From positions 496,001-560,000 of the forward strand of contig JADJFA010000001.1 in NCBI GenBank assembly GCA_016708875.1: 64,000 nucleotides of DNA. Direction: 5' to 3'. This document shows, one piece after another, positions 38,729 to 47,399 of the stretch. The stretch's first letter is position 1; each line of letters starts with the position of its first letter. The position numbers and the translations under genes are program-made. The stretch comes from Lewinellaceae bacterium (GTDB lineage: Bacteria > Bacteroidota > Bacteroidia > Chitinophagales > Saprospiraceae). The notes beneath the pieces were generated by a model. It did no database searches and had not been told where the DNA came from. It saw only the letters and a list, made by a program, of their open reading frames with translations.

Positions 38729-38982
38729 TACTTGAAACGCCTTTCCCACACTATGTTTCTTCCGGCTGGCTGCTGCTGGTGACCGTTTATATTTGATGTA
38801 GAAGATTTATTTCCCAATGAGAATATTTATAACATGATATAAAGTTAGCATAAACGCAACTTACGTTAAGTGAACGACAAAGTGCGATTCTAGTTAATTA
38901 TAGGAGAAGTAGTTAATTAGTTTAGTCCACTAGTATCTAATCCTTACATTTCAAAATGTCATTTTCTCCTACCTGCCATACT

Positions 38983-39870
38983 ATGAGTAAAGAACGAATA
39001 GATCTTGATAAAGTTAAAAGGTTAGTAGTCACGGCCTTGGTCACTGATGACAAATTAATGGAAATTCTTGTGTTAAAGGGGGGAAATGCCCTTCATCTCG
39101 CTTATGAATTAGCGTTTAGGGCTTCTCTTGATCTAGATTTCTCAATGGCCAAAGATTTTCAAGATATCCAAGATATTAAAAGACGTATGGAAAAATCAGT
39201 CGCCGAAACTTTTAAAAAAGAAGGGTTACATACGTTGGATTTTTCCTTTCAATCGAAACCAAAAGTTGCCCAAGATGAAACAAAAGATTTTTGGGGAGGT
39301 TATGCGGTAAAATTTAAATTTATCGAAGCAAAAAAATTTAACGAATTGGGCGGAGAAGAAATCCAAAAGGCAAGAATGAACGCAATACCTGTAGGTAAGT
39401 CCACAAATATTGAAATCGACATCAGTAAATTTGAGTATGTGGATGATAAGATAGATATAGATGTAGATGGATATAATGTTTATGTCTACGCACCTAGATT
39501 GCTAGTCCTTGAAAAAGTCCGGGCTATATGCCAGCAAATACCGGAGTATTCACAAATAATCCCCTCTTTTTCACCCAGACCACGAGCACGCGATTTCTAT
39601 GACATTTATACATTACTTAAAAAATTTGAAATCGATCTATTTTCAGAAGAGAGTAAAGAAATTTTAATGAAAGTCTTTGATGCGAAGAGAGTGCCATATG
39701 ATTTACTCAAAAAAATGAGAGCCAACAAAGAAATTCATAAACAAGACTTTGCCTCTCTGGTCGATACGATTTCAGCAGAAGAAAAAGGTAAATTGAAAGA
39801 TTTTGAATTTTATTTTAATTATGTGATTGATATATTTGAAGATATCTTTGATAAAAAAGATAAGCCTTAA
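38983..39870 (+). CDS. AbiEii-like nucleotidyltransferase (type IV toxin-antitoxin toxin family)
   Basis: 295 residues from the ATG at 38983 (MSKERIDLDKVKRLVV); an ATG at 38956 adds nine residues. The nucleotidyltransferase core is ILVLKGGNALHLAYELAFRASLDLDFSM, with the GG-N-x(9) and hDLDhs pattern of the AbiEii/AbiGii (COG2253) family, and a downstream LEKVRAICQQIPEY, RPRARDFYDIYTLL motif also typical of it. The gene is A/T-rich compared with its neighbours and intact. AbiEii toxins modify nucleotides or tRNA. The gene ends in a four-base overlap with the AbiEi-like gene on the other strand, not in an operon with it. Confidence 0.85.
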   Translation: MSKERIDLDKVKRLVVTALVTDDKLMEILVLKGGNALHLAYELAFRASLDLDFSMAKDFQDIQDIKRRMEKSVAETFKKEGLHTLDFSFQSKPKVAQDETKDFWGGYAVKFKFIEAKKFNELGGEEIQKARMNAIPVGKSTNIEIDISKFEYVDDKIDIDVDGYNVYVYAPRLLVLEKVRAICQQIPEYSQIIPSFSPRPRARDFYDIYTLLKKFEIDLFSEESKEILMKVFDAKRVPYDLLKKMRANKEIHKQDFASLVDTISAEEKGKLKDFEFYFNYVIDIFEDIFDKKDKP

Positions 39871-40742
39871 AACCCTTTTGGATAATACAGCCGCCAATCT
39901 GAAGAATATTCTCGGTCTTCAATATTATAAGTTAAATAAAAATCATGGTTGAACTGCTTTTTTTTGAGGAGGTCTAACTGTGCACCTCTATAGTCCGCCC
40001 TCTCAAGATAAAAGCCTATGATTTGGTGGTATGGATATATAAAATCAAGTTTTTTCAGGATTGCATTCAACTTGTTGATTGAAGCTTTGTCTCTAGCATT
40101 CCGGAATGCTTTCAATACTTCTCCCACACCCCCTGAATAAGCTGGACGGACAGCACAATCAATGAGCGTTCTCTCTAAATTGGTCATGGGCAATTTCCCT
40201 TGGCGTGAATAGTCAAGAATTTCAACTCCTTCATTTTTGGTATACATCCCATTCAATAAATAGATAGTATAGTCACCATAGTTAGCGTGATTTTCTGATA
40301 CCCGTTGTGGTTTAGCAAAAGCTTTATCAATATTCTCCTGTAAGATTGGTTCTCTAATAAAATGTTTTTGTGATTGCTCAATCGTCACATAAATAGACTT
40401 AGGCAGTTGCTCGGTAAGTTGATGAAAATAAAGTGCTGTGTAATGAGAAAAATAGGCGTTACGTCTTAATGCAAGCGCTAGCTCATAAGGAGAAGCCTCG
40501 CCGTATACAAATAATGTAATAGTACTTCCAGGAAAAAAGAGTTCAACCGCCTCGAGTTTTGTCTTATCAATAAGTTCTTGGATAAAGAACTCCAGGCTCA
40601 TGCTTTTAGCTAGTCGCCAATTTTCTCGATTTTGTTCATAGATCAAGGAAATATCATAAGCCCTGAAAACCTTCTGAGGGTACTCATCAAAATAGGCCAC
40701 AATGTCTTTCTTAGCGATAGAAAATCTTGTATTTCGAGGCAT
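39867..40742 (-). CDS. AbiEi-like protein (type IV antitoxin/transcriptional regulator family)
   Basis: 291 residues. An N-terminal winged-helix-like part (KDIVAYFDEYPQKVFRAYDISLIYEQNRENWRLAKSMSLEFFIQELI) is followed by the AbiEi-like core (PYELALALRRNAYFSHYTALYFHQL, LPMTNLERTLIDCAVRPAYSGG). TNLERTLID is a typical AbiEi-family motif. It is the likely antitoxin and regulator. Upstream are three promoter-operator units with 28-bp palindromes, consistent with autoregulation as known for AbiEi of other systems. The stop codon overlaps that of the AbiEii-like gene on the opposite strand. Confidence 0.82.
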   Translation of the reverse strand: MPRNTRFSIAKKDIVAYFDEYPQKVFRAYDISLIYEQNRENWRLAKSMSLEFFIQELIDKTKLEAVELFFPGSTITLFVYGEASPYELALALRRNAYFSHYTALYFHQLTEQLPKSIYVTIEQSQKHFIREPILQENIDKAFAKPQRVSENHANYGDYTIYLLNGMYTKNEGVEILDYSRQGKLPMTNLERTLIDCAVRPAYSGGVGEVLKAFRNARDKASINKLNAILKKLDFIYPYHQIIGFYLERADYRGAQLDLLKKKQFNHDFYLTYNIEDREYSSDWRLYYPKGF

Positions 40743-40786
40743 TTTCAGTATTAAATCTTATTTATGAAACAATGGTTTTACGCATG

Positions 40787-40845
40787 CTTTATAAAGTATA
40801 TATACTTTATAAAGCGAAGGTACAACATTTTTTTGACTTTGTCAA
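40787..40845 (-). promoter_or_regulatory. Promoter-operator unit 1 of the AbiEi-like gene (proximal)
   Basis: Minus-strand TTG (plus caa 40843-40845), 20 bases, TACCTTCG (plus 40815-40822), followed by a 28-bp perfect palindrome at 40787-40814 (ctttataaagtatatatact..ttataaag). The palindrome covers the expected start of transcription, so a bound regulator would block it. The operator flank differs from units 2 and 3 (ctttata in place of tcctgca). It begins 45 bases before the gene start. Confidence 0.75.
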
Positions 40846-40932
40846 GGTTCAGTCGTTAATGATTGAATAAAAGTGGGCCAGGAAGGTGGAGAGGAGTGGT
40901 GCTTGAGGTAGGAGATGAATAGAATTCTAAAA

Positions 40933-40991
40933 TCCTGCAAAGTATATATACTTTGCAGGACAAAGGTACAGCATTTTTTTGACTTTGTCAA
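40933..40991 (-). promoter_or_regulatory. Promoter-operator unit 2 of the AbiEi-like gene
   Basis: Minus-strand TTG (plus caa 40989-40991), 20 bases, TACCTTTG (plus 40961-40968), which matches the consensus, then the perfect palindrome tcctgcaaagtata..tatactttgcagga at 40933-40960. Confidence 0.75.
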
Positions 40992-41078
40992 GGTTCAGTC
41001 GTTAATGATTGAATAAAAGTGGGCCAGGAAGGTGGAGAGGAGTGGTGCTTGAGGTAGGAGATGAATAGAATTCTAAAA

Positions 41079-41137
41079 TCCTGCAAAGTATATATACTTT
41101 GCAGGACAAAGGTACAGCAGTTTTTTGATTTTGTCAA
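41079..41137 (-). promoter_or_regulatory. Promoter-operator unit 3 of the AbiEi-like gene (distal)
   Basis: Minus-strand TTG (plus caa 41135-41137), 20 bases, TACCTTTG (plus 41107-41114), and the same palindrome as unit 2 at 41079-41106. Confidence 0.72.
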
Positions 41138-41197
41138 GGTTCAGTCGTTAATGATCGAATAAAAGTATGGCAGGATCCCCCCACAGCCTATGCCACC

Positions 41198-41292
41198 GAC
41201 TCTTCACCCTGCTTGGTGCCGCATGCATACCCCAAAATCCCAAGCCCAGCGCAGCGCTTGGAATCTTTGTTTAGGCATAGGGGTGACCTGGC
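41198..41292. repeat. GCTTGGT REP-like family, degenerate partial copy
   Basis: ccctgcttggtgccgcatgc, ataccccaaaatcccaagcc, cagcgcagcgcttgga, the beginning of the family seen in full at 42504 and 45838; the right half is replaced by tttaggcataggggtgacct. Confidence 0.55.
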
Positions 41293-41400
41293 AAGGCAGC
41301 AATGAGTATTGTACCATCCTAGGGGAAGAGGAATTGTTCGTCTTGGTATTACCTTTGTTGCCTTAGGTACCTAATACAATGACAAAATAGCATTACACCG

Positions 41401-41694
41401 ATGGAATCTACCTTCAAAATAATCTACTACGCCCTGTTGGTGATCAGTATCATCGTTAGCGGATTCTTACTGTTCTCGAGCCTGTTCAGTACAGCTTCAA
41501 ATGATGCTCAGCGCGGGCGCATCGTACTGATTCTTGCGTCTGGCTCGGCTTTGGGTTTCTTGTACTGGGCTTACCGATTAGGGCATCAACAAGGCCAATT
41601 CGGCTTGGGTATTGGCATGGTGGTAAGTGCTATTGTTGTATTTGGTTTAGTCATGCTAGTGGGACTGTTTACGGGCAAAATACACTGGCAGTAG
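41401..41694 (+). CDS. Small three-helix membrane protein
   Basis: 97 residues with hydrophobic stretches IIYYALLVISIIVSGFLLFSSLF, IVLILASGSALGFLYWAY and LGIGMVVSAIVVFGLVMLVGLF, and short polar loops (STASNDAQRGR). The ORF is intact. No family recognised. It may share a transcript with the ankyrin gene 57 bases downstream. Confidence 0.55.
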   Translation: MESTFKIIYYALLVISIIVSGFLLFSSLFSTASNDAQRGRIVLILASGSALGFLYWAYRLGHQQGQFGLGIGMVVSAIVVFGLVMLVGLFTGKIHWQ

Positions 41695-41751
41695 TCTGAG
41701 CTGTAACAAACAAAAACACAATTTCAAAACTCAACAATCAAACTAAAACGC

Positions 41752-42488
41752 ATGAAAAGACTATTTTTCATTTTTATTCTATTGGCTGCATGCTCCACTG
41801 CTAATGCTCAAAAAATATTCAAGGCAATTCAGCGAAAAACTACGCAGAAGTTGAACGGCTTGTCAGTAAGGGGGCTAATATCAATCAATATAATTCAAAG
41901 GGTTTGTTTCCGCTTTGGATGGCTGTTGCGATGAATGATACATCAATGGCAAAATTGTTAATTCGTCTTGGTGCAAAAGTTGATCAATTCATTGATCAAG
42001 GAGATGGTAGTTTAAATAGCCTGCATATTGCCTGTCAGGAAGGTTATTTGCCTATGGTCAGGATCCTTGTTGAGGCCGGTTCTGATGTTAACGAAAAAGG
42101 GGTCGCTGGTTTTGGTCCCTTAAGAATTGCCGCAAGAAATGGTTGGATTGAAGTGGTCAAGTATTTAATAGAGAAAGGAGCCATTGTAGATGCCAAAGCA
42201 AGGGATGAAGCAACGGCGTTATCACATGCTTGTGCGAAAGGGCATGTTGAAATAGTAAAATATTTATTAGAAAAGGGGGCAAATGTCAATAATCAGGATA
42301 AAGATGGAGATACTCCTTTGACAGAGGCCGGACGGGTGGGGAATCTAGATCTGGCTAAATTACTTGTCAGGAATGGAGCTAAATTAGAAATGAAAAACAA
42401 AAAAAAGCAAACCGCCGTAGATGTTGCGAAAGAGCAAGGGCAGAATATGGTAGCGAAATACTTGATTGATTTAATGTCCATGAAATAG
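41752..42488 (+). CDS. Secreted ankyrin-repeat protein (one frameshift at 41821-41822)
   Basis: About 245 residues. The signal-like start MKRLFFIFILLAACSTANAQ has a lipobox-like LLAAC and a cleavage site after ANA. One missing A then gives GNSAKNYAEVERLVSKGANINQYNSKG. Five to six ankyrin repeats follow (MAKLLIRLGAKVDQF, GYLPMVRILVEAGSDVNEKG, GWIEVVKYLIEKGAIVDAK, GHVEIVKYLLEKGANVNNQD, GNLDLAKLLVRNGAKLEMKN). Such repeats mediate protein binding; the partner is unknown. Confidence 0.85.
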
Positions 42489-42503
42489 CGGGCATAAGGT
42501 TCT

Positions 42504-42663
42504 CCCTCGCCAAGTCTTCCCGCATGCCCCACCCCAAAATCCCAAGCCCAGCGCCGCGCTTGTGTCTTATGACCAAGCGCTATAAGGCGCCCTGCTAAGG
42601 CACAGAAAATCAGCACTTTAGATTAACTTTGTCGCTCGCCATAGGGGCGCTTGGTAATAAGAC
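42504..42663. repeat. GCTTGGT REP-like family, full copy
   Basis: Begins ctcgccaagtcttcccgcat and ends gggcgcttggtaataagaca. Inside are the pairs gaccaagcgc/gcgcttggt and tgctaaggca. It is the first part of the 620-base block duplicated at 45838-46454. The gap 42489-42941 otherwise holds the hairpin at 42749. Confidence 0.8.
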
Positions 42664-42748
42664 ACTACGGTATGCACACATCTACTTGTGAATATCAGGT
42701 AATTATAGAGATCAGTTCTTTAAGCACTTCCTATCTATTTCTCAACGT

Positions 42749-42882
42749 GAGTTGTCATCCTGACGGGACCTGTCCGCATCAAGTGCGCCTTGGCTGAGTG
42801 CTTGCACTCGCGAGCACTCAAATGGGCAAATACTCGGGCAAAGCGCACTTGATGCGGACAGGTCCCGTCAGGATGACAACTC
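42749..42882. repeat. Element with 40-bp terminal inverted repeats, copy 1
   Basis: gagttgtcatcctgacggga..cctgtccgcatcaagtgcgc at 42749-42788 is repeated in inverted form at 42843-42882. The inner part holds ctgagtgcttgcactcgcga..gcactc, a second hairpin. Copies at 46080-46208 and, degenerate, 51957-52058. Confidence 0.88.
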
Positions 42883-42941
42883 AGTCATATCTGGGTTATT
42901 CAAATCCGCAAATGCATCTTTGACATAAATCAAGCCGTCAC

Positions 42942-43247
42942 ATGACGATCCAATACCTTTCAGATCTTCACCTCGAATTTCGAGAAAACCTAGATTTTAT
43001 TCAAAAGTATCCAATTGTTGCCGAAGGGGATGTGCTTTTGCTTGCAGGAGATATCATGCCTTTGCGGCAACTACGGGAAGAAGGCGCTTTTTTGAATCAG
43101 ATTTCAGAACATTTTAAGGCTGTTTATTCCACCCTGCATGGTGTTCTATCACCCACCATAATTTTTAAGTTTAAACGGCTCTCAAGCCGCCGCGCCCGGG
43201 TCTTTCCGAGCTCCGGCATGGGGCAAGTAGTGACCCGGCGCAGGTAA
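42942..43247 (+). pseudogene. Truncated duplicate of the metallophosphoesterase gene
   Basis: The first about 62 codons (MTIQYLSDLHLEFRENLDFIQKYPIVAEGDVLLLAGDIMPL...AVY) match the intact gene at 46268 with several substitutions. At 43127 the match ends abruptly; the rest of the frame (STLHGVLSPTIIFKFKRL) is unrelated. The HExx-type metal motifs GNHE and GHHH are missing, so it cannot be active. It lies at the left end of a duplication that frames the FG-GAP gene. Confidence 0.85.
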
Positions 43248-43297
43248 AATCCCGCTGAGGACCAAGAACAACAAACAATAATTCTCACCCCCAGTAA

Positions 43298-45692
43298 TCA
43301 CTCCATTTTTACAAAACGGCCAAAACGCTCTGCGCCTTTGGAAAACCGTGCAACCAAAATATATGCGCCGGGAGCTAAATCCCCAACCGGGATATTCAAA
43401 TCGCTCATTGGCCTTTGAATGCGCTTGCACAGCGTGCCGGAAAAGGAATAAATATCTACCGATTCAATAGGCTCCTCTCCAAATGCCTGAACCCTCAATA
43501 ACTCCCGGGTAGGTGAAGGCCAAAGGCTCAGGTCGTACTTGATGGATGGTTCATGCACTGCGGAGACTACCACCTCTGGAGCAGTTGTGCCCCACATCCA
43601 ATCGCGGCGGCTAATCGCCAAAAACTCCGGGATTCCGTCTTTTTCGAGGTCAAATACATGATTCATCTCAATATGGGGCACTAAAACAGCATCCTTTACA
43701 AAGGTGCCATCGCCGTTGTTTAGGCAAATGTATCCGGCCTTTCCCGGATATCTGTTGTAGTAAATGTCGGGTAAACTATCGCGGTTGTAATCCAACAACG
43801 CGTATTCAATGGGGTATGGGCTTACCTCAACGCTTCCGAGTATTTGAAAACCGTTTGGTGTGATTTCTACCAGGCGGAGTTCGTTCAATTCGCGCAGGAC
43901 TAAGGTGTTGTTTAGCGGGCCTTCCTCTGGAGACTTACCCAAACTTCCAGGCGGCCAATAGGTAGTTTTGGTAAATTGTAAATTGCCTTGATTTTTGAAA
44001 ATATATGCTGAGTTGTTCCCATTGGGGTTAGGGTATGGCTGAATAAGTATATCCAGCAAACCGTCGTTGTCGTAGTCAATAACCTTGGCAAGTTGAAGAC
44101 TGAAATCAGGAATAACTACATGGCGGGTAAAATCACTCCCATTTTCGTTGGCCATCAGGATTATTTCACTGTTTGTATTGTCTCCGTAAAGAAAATCAGG
44201 ATACCCGTTTCCGTCGAAGTCTGCGGTTTTTATCTCAAAGACATTCCGCAAATCATAATCCACCAACAAAGGAGGCGTGATTTCAAACTTGCCGGACAAG
44301 TCTGTTCCCCCAATATACAAGTTTCCTGCGCGATCAAAAAACACCAGCTCGTCACGCCCGTCGAGGTCAAAATCTGCGGATTCAATGGCGGTGATGGATT
44401 CGCCGTGGAAATCACTGTATAAAATACGGGAACTATTTGTTGAGTCGCTCAGACTTGCGGTGGCAATTCCTCTGTTATTCCACATTCCAAGCACTAATTC
44501 CCGGTTTCCATCCCCATCCAGATCCGCCAGGCAGGCTTTGGCATAGTTGTCGTCTAAGGCTATGCCAGTGGTAAAAACATTTTCGGAAGCGGTAACGGAA
44601 AATACCCCGTTTTGGTAATAGAAATTATACCGGATGCGCAGCGAAAAAGTGCTTGCAAAAAAATCCTGTTCAATTCCTACGGGGTATGGATGGATAGCAG
44701 TGGAATTGCCCATGGGTGTCTGCATCAAAAAATGATGGGCTTCAAATTGTCCGTTCCCAGGTTGAGCCGTAGGTGGAAGGTGTCAGACAGCGCAAAAACA
44801 ATGTCGGTCAGTCCATCCCGATTGATATCCGGGTAAATCACCTTTGATACCGTCGGAATGTTTAGCGCGAAGACGGTTGGATTTCCGGAAAGTAAATTGG
44901 TATGGATTAGAACGGTATCTTTGACTGGGTATGGGGCGTACCTCAAAAAATCGCCGATACCATCTCCGTCAAAATCCCCAACATTTGTTATCGGGGCTCC
45001 TTTCTCATTATACAGAAAAGCTCCGGCTCGAATTCAAAACCACTTTTCCCCAAAGAAAGGTACAGTTCAGTGAAGGAGTTTGCCGACTTTAGCCGTAATA
45101 CGTCCATCCATCCATCCCGATTGATGTCAAGCAGTGAAAGGCCCGCTGCACCAGTTGTTCCATTTGGGATTATGGGGAGCAGCAGTAATTCCCCAGTGTC
45201 TCCGTTTCGAATGTAGGTTTTCCCGTTTTTACTGAAAAAAGCATCTACAAAACCATCCTTATTGAAGTCGAGGAACTGGGTGGTCATCAATTCCGGGAAA
45301 GGAGTCGAAAACCGAACGGAAGTATCTGCAAGCTGTCCATTTATGTTTTCTGTCAGCACCGAATGGTATTCATAAACGTAGTGTATCTCTGGAATCAAAT
45401 CCACATCCCCGTCATTGTCCCAGTCTCCCGCTCTAACATTGGTGAAATATACCGAATTGATAAAGGCTTGATTGGGTACCATAGTAAATTGTAGGTGTCC
45501 GCTGCTGTCATATTCCCCAATGGATATTGAAAAGGATTCAGCATTAGTCATCACCATATCTGGCACCTCATCCTGGTTGATGTCACGAAAGTTGGTACCT
45601 CCGCCGGATTCCATCAAATGTCGAAGTTGTATCTGTGCGTATAAACTGTGGCCACACAGCAAAAGCGCCAAAATAGCGGGTAATTTGTTCAT
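43298..45692 (-). CDS. Secreted FG-GAP/VCBS repeat protein with T9SS tail (two frameshifts)
   Basis: About 798 residues. Start 45692: MNKLPAILALLLCGHSLYAQ. FG-GAP/VCBS repeats throughout with D-x-D-x-D-G calcium patterns: DWDNDGDVDLIPEI, DFNKDGFVDAFF, DINRDGWMDVL, DFDGDGIGDFL, DLDGDGNRELVLG, DYDNDGLLDILI. The T9SS tail is LWPSPTRELLRVQAF ... DLAPGAYILVARFSKGAERFGRFVKME. Breaks: near 45012 (CIMRKE to YNEKGAPITNVGDFDGDG) and in a T run at 44727-44732 (IIF to LMQTPMGN). A surface or secreted integrin-like propeller; the ligand is unknown. Confidence 0.85.
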
Positions 45693-45837
45693 TATAAATA
45701 AGTTACGGGTGTTTGTCATGGATTTTCTGCCAGATGCAGCACTAGTCTCTTTAGGAGCCAGATTAAGGTATAGCCGAATTATATATTTGTGCTTTTACGG
45801 GGTTGGCAAAGGTAATTCAAATGGGTACACATTTTGC

Positions 45838-45997
45838 CTCGCTTGGTCTTCCCGCTTGCATACCTCGAAATCCTAAGCCCATCGCCGCGCTTGTGAATTA
45901 TGACCAAGCGCTGTAAGGTGCCGTGCTAAGGCACAGAATATCAGCGCTTTAGATTAACTTTGTCGCTTGCCGTAGTGGCGCTTGGTCAAAAGACACT
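45838..45997. repeat. GCTTGGT REP-like family, full copy (right-hand duplicate)
   Basis: cctcgcttggtcttcccgct to gcgcttggtcaaaagacac. First part of the 616-base block that also includes the TIR element at 46080 and the start of the intact metallophosphoesterase. About 95% like the copy at 42504 by eye. Confidence 0.8.
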
Positions 45998-46079
45998 AAG
46001 GTATGCACACATCTACTTGTGAAAATCAGGTAATTATAGAGATCAGTTCTTTAAGCACTTCCTATCTATTTCTCAACGT

Positions 46080-46208
46080 GAGTTGTCATCCTGACGGGAC
46101 CTGTCCGCATCAAGTGCGCCTTGGCTGAGTGCTTGCACTCGCGAGCACTCAAATGGGCAAATACCAAGGCGCACTTGATGCGGACAGGTCCCGTCAGGAT
46201 GACAACTC
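46080..46208. repeat. Element with 40-bp terminal inverted repeats, copy 2
   Basis: Left arm gagttgtcatcctgacggga..cctgtccgcatcaagtgcgc, right arm its complement ending gacaactc. Five bases shorter than copy 1 in the loop. Confidence 0.88.
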
Positions 46209-46267
46209 AGTCATATCTGGGTTATTCAAATCCGAAAATGCATCTTTGGCATAAATCAAGCCGCCAC

Positions 46268-47035
46268 ATGACGATCCAATACCTGTCAGATCTTCACCTC
46301 GAATTTCGAGAAAACCTGGGTTTTATTCAAAAGCATCCAATCGTTGCCGAAGGGGATGTGCTTTTGCTTGCAGGAGATATCATGCCTTTGCGGCAACCTG
46401 GAGAAGAAGGCGCTTTTTTGAACCAGATTTCAGAACAGTTTAAAGCTGTTTATTGGGTGCCCGGAAATCATGAATATTACAACACCCGATTAAGCAGGAT
46501 TCAAAGGAGCATGAAAAACACCATTAGGGATAATGTTTTTATCGTCAACAATACCGTTGAGATACTTTCAAACATTCGCTTCATTTTTTCAACGCTTTGG
46601 ACTAAAATTAGTGACCTTCATGCATTTCAGATTCAGAACCGACTCAGTGATTTTCATGCGATTGAGATAGATGGGCGCCCGCTCTCTGTGTCGCAATACA
46701 ATGCTTTACATGAAGATAGTCTGGCATTCCTGAACGAAACACTACTGACACCTTTTGACGGTCCCAGCATTGTAGTCACGCACCATGTGCCTACTTATAT
46801 GCATTACCCTGCCCAATACAAAGGTGATGTGCTAAATGAAGCGTTTGCCGTGGAATTGTTTGACCTAATTGCCAATCATGGACCTGAATATTGGATTTTC
46901 GGGCACCATCATTTTAACACACCAGCATTTTTCATTGGGAAAACCCAAATGCTCACCAATCAGATGGGTTATATCTCCCGGGGAGAAAACCAGGGCTTTT
47001 CATTGCAAAAAACATTCATTCTGAACCCACTATGA
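46268..47035 (+). CDS. Metallophosphoesterase
   Basis: 255 residues of the calcineurin-like phosphoesterase fold. Metal-binding motifs in order: DLH in YLSDLHLEF, GD in LLLAGDIMPL, GNHE in WVPGNHEYY, H in VVTHHVPTY and GHHH in WIFGHHHFN. The ATG at 46268 (MTIQYLSDLHLE) is chosen over the longer frame from 46121, which runs through repeat DNA. It is likely a hydrolase of phosphodiesters or phosphomonoesters in the cytoplasm. The substrate cannot be told. A truncated copy lies at 42942. Confidence 0.9.
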   Translation: MTIQYLSDLHLEFRENLGFIQKHPIVAEGDVLLLAGDIMPLRQPGEEGAFLNQISEQFKAVYWVPGNHEYYNTRLSRIQRSMKNTIRDNVFIVNNTVEILSNIRFIFSTLWTKISDLHAFQIQNRLSDFHAIEIDGRPLSVSQYNALHEDSLAFLNETLLTPFDGPSIVVTHHVPTYMHYPAQYKGDVLNEAFAVELFDLIANHGPEYWIFGHHHFNTPAFFIGKTQMLTNQMGYISRGENQGFSLQKTFILNPL

Positions 47036-47096
47036 AACTTGTAGGGAAGTCTTGGCAAGGCAGCAGGAGTTGTCCCTCAAAAAATATCATTTTCGG

Positions 47097-47282
47097 CCTC
47101 GCCAGGTCTTTCCCGCTGCCCCACCCCCAAATCCCAAGCCCAGCGCCACGCATGTCTTATGACCAAGCGCTGTAAGGCGCCCTGCTAAGGCACAGAAAAT
47201 CAGCACTTTAGATTAATTTTGTCACTTGCCCTTAGAGCGCTTGGTCAAAAGACACAAGCGCGGCGCTGAGCTTGGTCACTCG
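47097..47282. repeat. GCTTGGT REP-like family, full copy plus extra hairpin
   Basis: cctcgccaggtctttcccgc through gagcgcttggtcaaaagaca, followed by caagcgcggcgctgagcttgg, which repeats the family's inner word. The gap 47036-47399 has nothing else that I recognise. Confidence 0.78.
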
Positions 47283-47399
47283 GGTTGCATGGTCAGGTTC
47301 TTTACAATCCAAAAATTATTGGGATTTGTAAAATGTTGGAACAGGTTTTCGCCCCTTTGCGTGAAGCGTTAAAACGCCTTTTACACGTTTATCTACCTC

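Larger units (their letters stand above)
40787..41165. repeat. 146-bp tandem repeat, about 2.6 units
   Basis: Units start at 40787, 40933 and 41079 (palindrome to palindrome 146 bases each). Between palindromes the shared part runs gactttgtcaaggttcagtc, gttaatgattgaataaaagt, gggccaggaaggtggagagg and on to gaatagaattctaaaatcc. Units 1 and 2 are almost identical over this stretch; unit 3 has a few changes (gattttgtc, gatcg) and ends after ataaaagt. Confidence 0.9.

Noticed and set aside
40787..41165. CRISPR array
   Set aside because: The 146-bp period with near-identical units, no short repeats with unique spacers and no cas genes; it is a tandem promoter-operator repeat.
46121..46267. N-terminal extension of the metallophosphoesterase to 46121
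   Set aside because: The extra part lies in the TIR element; the catalytic domain begins right after the ATG at 46268.
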